Source of the DNA: an uncultured Erysipelotrichaceae bacterium
GTDB taxonomy: Bacteria > Bacillota_I > Bacilli_A > Erysipelotrichales > Erysipelotrichaceae
DNA: 13,343 nt
Assembly (NCBI GenBank): GCA_937893115.1
Contig: CALBGK010000219.1
Span: forward strand, 1 to 13,343
Reading direction: 5' to 3'
Shown: in pieces, positions 6,535 to 13,343 of the stretch
Position numbering within the stretch: position 1 is the stretch's first letter
Layout: the number at the start of each line of letters is the position of its first letter
The notes under the pieces: generated by a model
Seen by the model: the letters and a program-made list of their open reading frames with translations, nothing else
Told to the model about the DNA's origin: nothing
Databases searched by the model: none
Position numbers and translations under genes: made by a program

Positions 6535-7617
6535 TTATTTTAATTTATTGCCACAAGATGGGCAGAAGTGATCATCGGCATTAACCTTATTTCCACATTT
6601 AGGACAATAATTGGTTGTAGTGCCCCCTGCCTTGGCATAGAGGTCATTGATATTAGCTCCTCCAGCTTGATTAGCCATATTCATGCCGAAGAAACCGTTA
6701 AATGCCCCTGCGGAATTCTTAGCAGCATCTCTCATCGCGTCAGCTTGTGCACCAGCAAGAGTAGCAGCTGCCATACTTGGATCTTTTAAAACAGCTGACT
6801 TTTGCAGATTCTTAATCATATCTTCGTCTTCCTTAGAAGCAGTGATAGAATTAATGCCCATAGATACGATTTCAATACCACGCAAGCTGCGCCATTTAGA
6901 ATTAAGATTCTCATTTAAGGCATCAACTAGTTCAAGTGTATGCATAGGAACTTCTGAGTAGCGAACACCATTTTGTGATATGGCTGCAAAAGCTGGTTGT
7001 AAGCTAGTTAAAAGCTCAGTCTTTAATTGATTGCTGATGGAATCTTTAGTAAAGATATCACTATTGCCGGCTACATTAGTATAGAAAAGTAGAGGGTCAA
7101 CAATCTTGAAAGAGTATTCACCATTACAACGAATAGAAATATCGACATCTAAACCTATATTCTTATCGATTACTCTAAAAGGAATGGGTGTTGGTGTACC
7201 AAAGAGGTTGCGCATTATTTCCTTGGTATTGACATAATATACGCATTGGGTGGTATGTGCATTTCCATCATAAGCAATTCTTTGACTTAGTTCTTTAAAT
7301 GTATTAGTGATACCACTTAATCCACCATCAAATATGCTTGGTGATTTTTCGGAATCGAATGTATAGTAGCCAGTTTCCGCAGCTACTTCGATTATCTTGC
7401 CATCTTCCACGATGAGAGCGCATTGGCCGTCATTTACAACGATACCAGAACCGTTAGTGATGATATCGTCTTGATTTTTAAATAAACCACTATCACCCTT
7501 CTTGACGCCTTTAGCCATTAGTACATCTTGTGACAATGCTTCACAGACAAAATAATCCTTCCATGTATCTTTTAATGTTGATAATGTTGCGTTTACTGCA
7601 GCTTTGATTAAGCCCAT
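6535..7617 (-). CDS. SPFH-domain protein with C-terminal zinc ribbon (YdjI-like, 'virion core protein' family)
   Basis: This 360-residue protein begins MGLIKAAVNATLSTLKDTWKD, the conserved amphipathic start of YdjI-type proteins (first residues MGLIKAA), and continues into an SPFH (band 7) domain over about residues 30-260. An Ala-rich helical part follows (AAATLAGAQADAMRDAAKN), then a Gly/Asn-rich linker. It ends in a zinc ribbon, CPKCG and CPSCG, in the last 25 residues. SPFH proteins form membrane-associated scaffolds. In Bacillus subtilis YdjI lies in one operon with PspA and helps link it to the membrane. The start is ATG 7615-7617, preceded by a strong AGGAGG site. A GTG nine bases upstream overlaps that site and is unlikely. 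It is the first gene of the six-gene operon and is transcribed from the promoter at 7642-7650. Confidence 0.9.
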   Translation of the reverse strand: MGLIKAAVNATLSTLKDTWKDYFVCEALSQDVLMAKGVKKGDSGLFKNQDDIITNGSGIVVNDGQCALIVEDGKIIEVAAETGYYTFDSEKSPSIFDGGLSGITNTFKELSQRIAYDGNAHTTQCVYYVNTKEIMRNLFGTPTPIPFRVIDKNIGLDVDISIRCNGEYSFKIVDPLLFYTNVAGNSDIFTKDSISNQLKTELLTSLQPAFAAISQNGVRYSEVPMHTLELVDALNENLNSKWRSLRGIEIVSMGINSITASKEDEDMIKNLQKSAVLKDPSMAAATLAGAQADAMRDAAKNSAGAFNGFFGMNMANQAGGANINDLYAKAGGTTTNYCPKCGNKVNADDHFCPSCGNKLK

Positions 7618-7625
7618 AATAAGCA

Positions 7626-7631
7626 CCTCCT
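7626..7631 (-). promoter_or_regulatory. Ribosome binding site that decides the SPFH gene start
   Basis: Minus-strand AGGAGG lies eight bases before ATG 7617. The in-frame GTG at 7624-7626 overlaps the site and can be set aside. Confidence 0.85.
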
Positions 7632-7641
7632 ATTTATCTCA

Positions 7642-7650
7642 ACTATAACA
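7642..7650 (-). promoter_or_regulatory. Extended -10 promoter of the SPFH operon
   Basis: Minus-strand TGTTATAGT reads as TG-n-TATAGT, an extended -10 box. Transcription would start near 7635, leaving a short leader that contains AGGAGG. I see no good -35 box; a T-run lies at that distance. The site is back to back with the rarA -10 box. Confidence 0.6.
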
Positions 7651-7671
7651 CATTTCTCGTTTAAAAAAAGT

Positions 7672-7677
7672 TATAAT
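7672..7677 (+). promoter_or_regulatory. -10 box directly before rarA
   Basis: A perfect TATAAT is followed by seven bases (TAATTGT) and then the rarA ATG. An A-run (7663-7669) lies just upstream. The -35 region is weak. Transcription would begin at or within a base or two of the ATG, which has no ribosome binding site. Confidence 0.55.
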
Positions 7678-7684
7678 TAATTGT

Positions 7685-8983
7685 ATGGAAACAAGAAATA
7701 TACCACTAGCCGTAAGGATGCGCCCAGAGAAAATCGATGACATTGTCGGTCAAGATAAACTTTTAGGTAAGGGTAAAATCTTACGCGAATTCATTCAAAA
7801 TGATAATATACCATCCATGATCTTATGGGGACCACCAGGCATAGGAAAAACCTCTATCGCCAATGTGATTGCCAAGGAAACTAAGGCTAGATTCTATAGC
7901 TTTTCTGCCGTCAGCAATAGTATTAAAGACATCAAGAAACTCATGGAGGAGATAGATGAAGGTTTAGATTTAGAAAAGACCATTGTCTTTGTGGATGAAT
8001 TTCATCGCTTCAACAAGTCCCAACAAGATGCCTTTTTACCCTATGTTGAAAAAGGCAGCATCATTTTAATTGGTGCTACGACAGAAAATCCATCCTTCGA
8101 AATCAATAATGCCCTCTTGTCACGCATGCGCGTCTTTGTCCTAGAAGCCTTAGATGAAGAAGATGTCTATAAATTATTATCCAGAGCTGTCAATAATGAA
8201 AATGGTTTAAAGAATGTCTCTATCAGTGATGATTCTTTACATAAGATAGCTAATCTAGCAAATGGTGATGCCAGAAATGCTTTGACAACTTTAGAATTAG
8301 CATATAATTATGCCAAAGAAATCGATGGAATAACTTATATAAGTGAAGAAGATATTAATAATTGCCTGAGTAGAAAGTCTTTACTCTATGATAAAAAGGG
8401 TGAAGAACACTACAATATCATCTCTGCCCTACATAAGTCGATGCGTAATTCTGATCCCGATGCCGCTATTTATTGGCTGGCAAGAATGTTAGAAGGTGGG
8501 GAAGAACCGTTATATATAGCTAGAAGGATCATTCGCTTTGCCAGTGAAGATATCGGTTTAGCTGATATCAATGCCTTAAAACTAGCTAATGATGCCTATA
8601 GCGCATGTCACTATATAGGTATGCCAGAATGTGCTCTAGCATTAGCTCAAGCCGTCATCTACATGTCTTTAGCTCCTAAATCAAATTCGGTTTATGTCGC
8701 TTATGAAAAGGCAAAAGATGATGCCATCAATACTGCCTCTTTACCTGTACCTATGCAAATACGCAATGCCCCAACCAAACTGATGAAAGATGCTGGTTAT
8801 GGTAAAGGCTATATCTATGCTCATGATACTGAAGATAAGATAGCTCTATTAGAATGCATGCCCGACAATCTAAGAGGTACTCACTACTATTTCCCAGGTA
8901 GTCAGGGTTATGAACAAAAGCTAAAGGAAAGACTAGATAATATCGGTAAGTGGAAGAAGATACATAAAAACGAGGTTAAATAA
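7685..8983 (+). CDS. rarA: Replication-associated recombination protein RarA (MgsA/WRNIP1 family AAA+ ATPase)
   Basis: This 432-residue AAA+ ATPase acts at stalled replication forks together with recombination proteins and single-strand binding protein. The Walker A motif GPPGIGKT is at residues 49-56. Walker B is IVFVDEFHR at 100-108, with DE as the catalytic pair. Sensor 1 is GATTENPSFEIN and sensor 2 is GDARNALTTLE. The C-terminal MgsA-type tetramerisation region follows (SDPDAAIYWLARMLEGGE; FASEDIGLAD; ending YFPGSQGYEQ). Length and order are normal for RarA. The N-terminus PLAVRMRPEKIDDIVGQ matches the family, so the ATG at 7685 is well supported even though no ribosome binding site precedes it. 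It is the only gene here on the plus strand. It is divergent from the SPFH operon and converges on the symporter gene through a shared terminator. Confidence 0.96.
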   Translation: METRNIPLAVRMRPEKIDDIVGQDKLLGKGKILREFIQNDNIPSMILWGPPGIGKTSIANVIAKETKARFYSFSAVSNSIKDIKKLMEEIDEGLDLEKTIVFVDEFHRFNKSQQDAFLPYVEKGSIILIGATTENPSFEINNALLSRMRVFVLEALDEEDVYKLLSRAVNNENGLKNVSISDDSLHKIANLANGDARNALTTLELAYNYAKEIDGITYISEEDINNCLSRKSLLYDKKGEEHYNIISALHKSMRNSDPDAAIYWLARMLEGGEEPLYIARRIIRFASEDIGLADINALKLANDAYSACHYIGMPECALALAQAVIYMSLAPKSNSVYVAYEKAKDDAINTASLPVPMQIRNAPTKLMKDAGYGKGYIYAHDTEDKIALLECMPDNLRGTHYYFPGSQGYEQKLKERLDNIGKWKKIHKNEVK

Positions 8984-8992
8984 CCTCGTTTT
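8967..8992. terminator. Bidirectional terminator shared by rarA and the symporter gene
   Basis: AAAACGAGGTTA (8967-8978) and TAACCTCGTTTT (8981-8992) form a perfect 12-base inverted repeat around two bases. Read rightward it ends in TTTTATT, and read leftward in TTTTTATG, so it can stop both converging transcripts. It contains the last codons and the TAA of rarA (8981-8983), and its edge touches the TAA of the symporter gene (8991-8993). Confidence 0.9.
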
Positions 8993-10487
8993 ATTCATCT
9001 TGGTAAGATAAGATAGCTTTGACATCCTTCTTTTGCACATGTCTTTCATAATAATTCTTAACGATGCGCATAAGTTTAGGACTGAGAATAATTAAACCGA
9101 TGAGGTTAGGTATCATCATGAGACCATTAAAGGTATCAGAGATATCCCAAGCCAAAGATGAAGTCATCACTGCTCCAAAGACGATGACGACAATATAGAT
9201 AATCTTGTAGGCAAAGACGCCCTTTTTCCCAAAGACATATTCTGTCGCCTTGGTTCCGTATTGCGACCAACCAACTAGCGTTGTAAAGGCGAATAAGAAG
9301 GTAGCGATGGCAATAAATATGGAACCGAATTGACCAAAGACATTCTCAAAAGCTAGAGATACTAAAGTGGCATCATTAACTCCAGGCATAGCAATACCAG
9401 TATTTAAATCGATATAACCAGATGACAAGACTACTAGGGCACTCATCGTACAGATTACAAAAGTCACAAAGAATACTTCAAAGATCCCCCACATGCCCTG
9501 CACTACTGGTTCCTTCGCATTTGAAGAGCTATGAGCCATAACCGATGAACCTAGACCTGCCTCATTAGAGAAAGCTCCTCTTTTAAGCCCTTGCACAATA
9601 ACCTCTTGCACAGTAATACCAGCAATACCGCCTCCTATCGCTTCTGCATTAAAGGCCAGATTAAAGATGGAAACAAAAATAGCAGGTATCATATCAAAGT
9701 GATATATGAGCAAAACACAAGAGCCAATAATATAAAATATAGCCATAAAAGGAACAATCTTTTCTGCAAAGCTAGCGATACGTTTTAATCCACCAAAGAT
9801 GATAATAGCTGTAAATATCATGAGTATGATACCAAGAATTAAAGATATAAGAGATATGCCAAAGACCATCTTATCTTCTACCCCTCTAAAGAAGACTTCT
9901 TTAATATTGATGACTGTCTTATTGACTTGTGACATATTGCCAATACCAAAACCTGCCAACATGGTAAAAAAGGCAAAGGCCGTCGCCAGTATTGGCCCTA
10001 TCTTTTTACCATGTTTCATCTTGCCAAGGCCATCTTTTAGATAGTACATAGCTCCACCTGACCACTCACCATCACTATTCTTGCGACGATAGTATAAGCC
10101 TAATACTTCTTCTGCAAACTTAGTCATCATGCCAAAGAAGGCTGCTACCCACATCCAGAAGATAGCTCCTGGCCCACCCATGACTATAGCCGTCGATACG
10201 CCAGCAATATTGCCAGTGCCTATAGTTGCCGCTAAGGCAGTACAAAGTGATTGAAATTCAGAAATAGCTCGATGAGCATTTTTAGTATTCTTAGCCGCAC
10301 TATCTCTTTTAAGTATTTGCCCAAGTGTCGTCTTAAACCATAAACCTATATGTCTAACTTGGAAAAAACCGCTGATGACAGTTAAATATAAACCAGTGCC
10401 CAAAAGAGCTACTAAACCTATCTTCACCCAAATAAATTCATTGATTACACTATTAATTTCCTCTATAAAAGTAAATACAGCATCCAT
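8991..10487 (-). CDS. Sodium:alanine symporter family transporter (AgcS/AlsT type)
   Basis: This 498-residue membrane protein of the alanine/glycine:cation symporter family would bring alanine or glycine into the cell with sodium. Family hallmarks are present. FQSLCTALAATIGTGNIAGV lies at about 78-97, GGPGAIFWMWVAAFFGM at 104-120 with FAEEVLGLYYR after it, and GGAMYYL follows. GLKRGAFSNEAGLGSS is in the second half and is followed by HSSSNAKEPVVQGMWGIFEV. About ten to eleven hydrophobic helices can be counted. The ATG at 10485-10487 is preceded by GGTGGG at eight bases. The gene stands alone: it has its own -10 box just after the rpoC terminator and ends in the bidirectional terminator shared with rarA. 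Whether the substrate is alanine, glycine or glutamine cannot be told from the sequence. Confidence 0.94.
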   Translation of the reverse strand: MDAVFTFIEEINSVINEFIWVKIGLVALLGTGLYLTVISGFFQVRHIGLWFKTTLGQILKRDSAAKNTKNAHRAISEFQSLCTALAATIGTGNIAGVSTAIVMGGPGAIFWMWVAAFFGMMTKFAEEVLGLYYRRKNSDGEWSGGAMYYLKDGLGKMKHGKKIGPILATAFAFFTMLAGFGIGNMSQVNKTVINIKEVFFRGVEDKMVFGISLISLILGIILMIFTAIIIFGGLKRIASFAEKIVPFMAIFYIIGSCVLLIYHFDMIPAIFVSIFNLAFNAEAIGGGIAGITVQEVIVQGLKRGAFSNEAGLGSSVMAHSSSNAKEPVVQGMWGIFEVFFVTFVICTMSALVVLSSGYIDLNTGIAMPGVNDATLVSLAFENVFGQFGSIFIAIATFLFAFTTLVGWSQYGTKATEYVFGKKGVFAYKIIYIVVIVFGAVMTSSLAWDISDTFNGLMMIPNLIGLIILSPKLMRIVKNYYERHVQKKDVKAILSYQDE

Positions 10488-10517
10488 ATTTCTATCCCAC
10501 CAAATAATATATTTACC

Positions 10518-10523
10518 ATTATA
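10518..10523 (-). promoter_or_regulatory. -10 box of the symporter gene
   Basis: Minus-strand TATAAT lies about 30 bases before the symporter ATG and four bases after the T-tail of the rpoC terminator. A 17-base spacer would put the -35 box inside the terminator hairpin, where there is no good match. The resulting leader would be about 24 bases and contains GGTGGG. Confidence 0.5.
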
Positions 10524-10527
10524 TACA

Positions 10528-10555
10528 AAAAAGCCCTAAATTTTTAGGGCTTTTT
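10528..10555 (-). terminator. Rho-independent terminator of rpoC
   Basis: On the minus strand AAAAAGCCCTAAA and TTTAGGGCTTTTT form a 13-base perfect inverted repeat around two bases, with a T-tail. It lies six bases after the rpoC stop and probably closes the rpoBC transcript. Confidence 0.9.
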
Positions 10556-10561
10556 AATCGA

Positions 10562-13343
10562 TTATTCGATTTCAATCTTAGCGTTTCCCTTGACTCCGCC
10601 TTTGACAACTTCATCAGGAAGGGCTTCGATTTTCTTTTTATTAGCTAGTTTTTCTTGTCGCTCAGCGATTAATTCTTGAGCACGAGTTTCAACTAGATCA
10701 GTTGTTTCTCTTTCGAAATTAGAACCAGTTCCAGCTGGAATCAATTTACCGATGATAACATTCTCTTTTAGACCTACTAAGTGGTCAACACGACCATTGA
10801 CAGCAGCATCAGTCAATACTTTAGTTGTTTCTTGGAATGATGCGGCTGATAAGAATGAATCGGTTTCAACTGACGACTTAGAAATGCCTTGCAGGATCTG
10901 AGTGAACTTAGCAGCTACTTTTCTTTGGCGCAATAGTTCACTATTGATATTAGTCATCTTACGGATAGATAACGTCTGACCAGCAGATAGTCCACTATCA
11001 TTTGGTTCAAGAACAACTACCTTCTTCAACATCTGTCGAATGATAACTTCGACGTGTTTGTCAGAGATATCGATACCAGTAACCGCGTAAACCTTCTTAA
11101 CTTCTTTTAAGATATAGTTTTGAACGGCAGTAACACCAGCTATTTCTAGTAATTCCTTTGGATTGATATGACCTTCGGTCAGCTTTTCACCAGCTTTTAC
11201 TTGTGAGCCAACATGTAACCATGAACGAACAGTTTGTGACATACCACATTTATGTTCGATGATGTTCTTGTCGTTGGCAATAGTGATAATCATACCACTG
11301 CGGTTTTCCATTTCTTCCATCGATGTGATTTCACCATCAATCTTAACTAAGACAGCTGGATGTTTAGGACAACGTGCTTCGAACAATTCTTCAACACGAG
11401 GTAAACCTTGAGTAATATCGCTATCGTTAGATGAGGCAACACCACCAGTATGGAATGTACGAATTGTTAGCTGAGTACCTGGCTCACCGATTGATTGGGC
11501 AGCCATGATACCGACAGCTTCACCATTTTCAACGAGCTTACCAGTAGCCATATTACGTCCATAACACTTACGGCAGATGCCATCTTTACACTTACATGTG
11601 AAAGTATTACGGATATAGATTGACTTAATACCAGCATTCACGATGCGATTAGCGATTTCTTCGTCGATGAATTCATCACTAGCGACAATTAATTCACCAG
11701 TATTAGGATCAACGACATCTTCCTTAGCATATCGGCCAATGATACGATCAGCGAATTTCTCGATGATACTGTTATCCTTGATATCGACGATATCTTCAAC
11801 TTTATAGCCACGATCTGTATGACAATCATCTTCTTTGATGATGACATCTTGAGCTACATCGACAAGTCTTCTGGTCAAGTAACCAGATTCAGCTGTCTTT
11901 AAGGCTGTATCGGTTAGACCCTTACGTACACCGTGCGTAGAAATGAAGAATTCTGATACGTTTAGACCTTCACGGAACGAAGAATAGATAGGAACCTCGA
12001 TGATTGAAGGTTGGTATTCTTTCTTCGATTTAGATTGAGTAGGTCTACCCATCAATCCACGCATACCTGCTAATTGGGTAAAGTGCGATTTATTACCACG
12101 GGCACCAGAAACGGCCATCATGTTGATAGGTGATTTTCTTGGCAAGTTAGCCATTACTTCATCACCGATGATATCTTTAGTATCTGACCATAGTTTAGAG
12201 AAATGTTTTTCCCATTCTGGTGGAGTGAGTTGTCCACGTTTCAATAATGTCTGTAAGGTATCAGCTTTTTCTTTGGCTTCAGCGACATATTTTTCCTTAT
12301 TCGGTGCGACGTTGATATCGCTTAATGATACTGTCATACCAGCAACAGTAGAATATTCAAAACCTAAGTCTTTGATAGAGTCTAGGATGTCACTAGAACC
12401 TTCAGTGCGATAGCGATTGAAGACTTCAGCGATGACATTAGACAAGTCCTTCTTCTTGAATTCAGGATTGATAGGACTGTTTTGAATATGTTCTTTAATA
12501 TTAGTACCAAGAGGTACGAAACAATCATCTGGTGTAGCTTTTAAGCTTTCAGCAGTGACATAGTTGATGTATGGGAAGTCACTAGGGAAGCGATCATTGA
12601 AGATTAACTTACCGATAGTGGTAATCAGATACATGTCGTTTTGTTTCTCGGTAAAACATGTCTTATTTAATGATGCAGCTTTAATTGCAACTCTAGTATG
12701 CAAGTGAACTTGCTTATTTTGATAAGCCATTAAAGCTTCATTGAAATCTTTGTAGACATGACCTTCATTATCACCGAAACGGCGCCATTCTTCAGCTGCT
12801 TCTTCATCGCCTAAACTTTGAATAAAATCAGCTTTTTCATAAAATTCCTGAGCGGTTTCTTCCATATTCAAGTAGAAGTTTCCTAGTACCATGTCTTGAG
12901 ATGGTGTAACGATAGGTTTACCATCTTTTGGACCTAGGATGTTGTTAGAAGCTAACATAAGGATTTCAGCTTCAGCTCTCGCTCTTTCTGATAGTGGTAA
13001 ATGGACAGCCATCTGGTCACCATCAAAGTCGGCATTGAAGGCAGTACATACTAGTGGATGTAGACGAATAGCTCTACCTTCGACTAGTTTTGGTTTAAAT
13101 GCTTGAATACCTAAACGGTGAAGTGTTGGGGCACGGTTTAAGAAGACCGGATGATTATCCATTACCTTCTCTAGGACATCCCAAATCTGTGGATCGAGAC
13201 GATCTATCATCTTTTCGGCATTTTTAGGATTTTGTGCTAGACCAAGATTAACAATTTCATTCATTACGAATGGCTTGTAAAGCTGGATAGCCATCTCTCT
13301 TGGAATACCACATTGATACATCTTTAAGTCTGGTCCAACCGCG
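10562..13343 (-). CDS. rpoC: DNA-directed RNA polymerase beta-prime subunit, C-terminal part (partial)
   Basis: About 927 codons of RpoC run off the right edge; roughly the first 300-350 residues are missing. The catalytic loop [12 protein letters not shown], which binds the active-site Mg2+ ions, is intact. The F-loop ([20 protein letters not shown]), the bridge helix ([27 protein letters not shown]) and the trigger loop ([20 protein letters not shown], then [16 protein letters not shown]) are present in order. The second zinc site is complete, with a cysteine in DDCHTDRG and three of [11 protein letters not shown]. Two oddities stand out: an 11-residue segment at 12008-12040 where most bacteria have about two residues, and valine in place of the usual alanine in the THGARKG hinge of the bridge helix. 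The subunit forms the active-site clamp with RpoB, which should lie upstream beyond the edge. A strong terminator follows the TAA. Confidence 0.98.
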   Translation of the reverse strand, partial: AVGPDLKMYQCGIPREMAIQLYKPFVMNEIVNLGLAQNPKNAEKMIDRLDPQIWDVLEKVMDNHPVFLNRAPTLHRLGIQAFKPKLVEGRAIRLHPLVCTAFNADFDGDQMAVHLPLSERARAEAEILMLASNNILGPKDGKPIVTPSQDMVLGNFYLNMEETAQEFYEKADFIQSLGDEEAAEEWRRFGDNEGHVYKDFNEALMAYQNKQVHLHTRVAIKAASLNKTCFTEKQNDMYLITTIGKLIFNDRFPSDFPYINYVTAESLKATPDDCFVPLGTNIKEHIQNSPINPEFKKKDLSNVIAEVFNRYRTEGSSDILDSIKDLGFEYSTVAGMTVSLSDINVAPNKEKYVAEAKEKADTLQTLLKRGQLTPPEWEKHFSKLWSDTKDIIGDEVMANLPRKSPINMMAVSGARGNKSHFTQLAGMRGLMGRPTQSKSKKEYQPSIIEVPIYSSFREGLNVSEFFISTHGVRKGLTDTALKTAESGYLTRRLVDVAQDVIIKEDDCHTDRGYKVEDIVDIKDNSIIEKFADRIIGRYAKEDVVDPNTGELIVASDEFIDEEIANRIVNAGIKSIYIRNTFTCKCKDGICRKCYGRNMATGKLVENGEAVGIMAAQSIGEPGTQLTIRTFHTGGVASSNDSDITQGLPRVEELFEARCPKHPAVLVKIDGEITSMEEMENRSGMIITIANDKNIIEHKCGMSQTVRSWLHVGSQVKAGEKLTEGHINPKELLEIAGVTAVQNYILKEVKKVYAVTGIDISDKHVEVIIRQMLKKVVVLEPNDSGLSAGQTLSIRKMTNINSELLRQRKVAAKFTQILQGISKSSVETDSFLSAASFQETTKVLTDAAVNGRVDHLVGLKENVIIGKLIPAGTGSNFERETTDLVETRAQELIAERQEKLANKKKIEALPDEVVKGGVKGNAKIEIE

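Noticed and set aside
7618..7626. Upstream GTG start adding three residues to the SPFH protein
   Set aside because: The GTG overlaps the AGGAGG site, and the family begins at MGLIKAA.
12120..12413. Plus-strand frame of 97 codons
   Set aside because: It is fully antisense to conserved RpoC sequence and is explained by codon bias on the coding strand.
1..13343. CRISPR arrays, tRNA genes, insertion sequences, phage genes or defence systems
   Set aside because: No regularly spaced repeats, cloverleaf sequences, transposase motifs or phage-type genes were seen on either strand.

Overview
The window comes from an AT-rich, Gram-positive-type bacterium. TGA is used as a stop codon (zinc-ribbon gene, TPM gene, mntP), so this is the standard bacterial code and not the Mycoplasma/Spiroplasma code. 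The RpoC sequence, a YdjG/YdjH/YdjI-like cassette and AGGAGG-type ribosome binding sites fit the low-GC Firmicutes, probably class Bacilli in or near the Erysipelotrichales/RF39 type of lineage. That placement is an inference from sequence style, not from a search. No tRNA, rRNA, CRISPR array or intact mobile element is visible.

Layout from left to right. (1) 1-240, minus: the N-terminal part of a TetR-type regulator, cut by the window edge. (2) 241-720: about 480 bases without a convincing gene, holding a possible degraded reading frame and the terminator of the next operon. (3) 721-2398, minus: a three-gene unit of mntP (manganese exporter), an unrecognised 84-residue protein and a patatin-like lipase, with its own promoter at 2453-2481. 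(4) 2483-7617, minus: six tightly packed genes. First come an SPFH protein, a zinc-ribbon membrane protein and a TPM-domain protein, resembling the Bacillus YdjI/YdjG/YdjH set. A glutaredoxin-like protein, a GNAT acetyltransferase and a cardiolipin-synthase-type phospholipase D enzyme follow. (5) 7685-8983, plus: rarA, the only rightward gene, divergent from the SPFH operon. (6) 8991-10487, minus: a sodium/alanine-type symporter. (7) 10562-13343, minus: the C-terminal two thirds or more of rpoC, running off the right edge.

Functionally, the six-gene unit looks like an envelope-maintenance operon: SPFH scaffold, its two membrane partners, a thiol-redox protein and a phospholipid synthase. The next unit adds metal homeostasis and a lipase. 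PspA, which sits with the homologous genes in Bacillus, is absent from the window. The most unusual signals are regulatory. Consensus -10 boxes end only 6-7 bases before the ATG of the glutaredoxin gene and of rarA, which suggests leaderless transcripts. A perfect bidirectional terminator includes the stop codons of both rarA and the symporter gene. A hairpin lies between the mntP promoter and the mntP ribosome binding site. RpoC also carries a short insertion next to the bridge helix.
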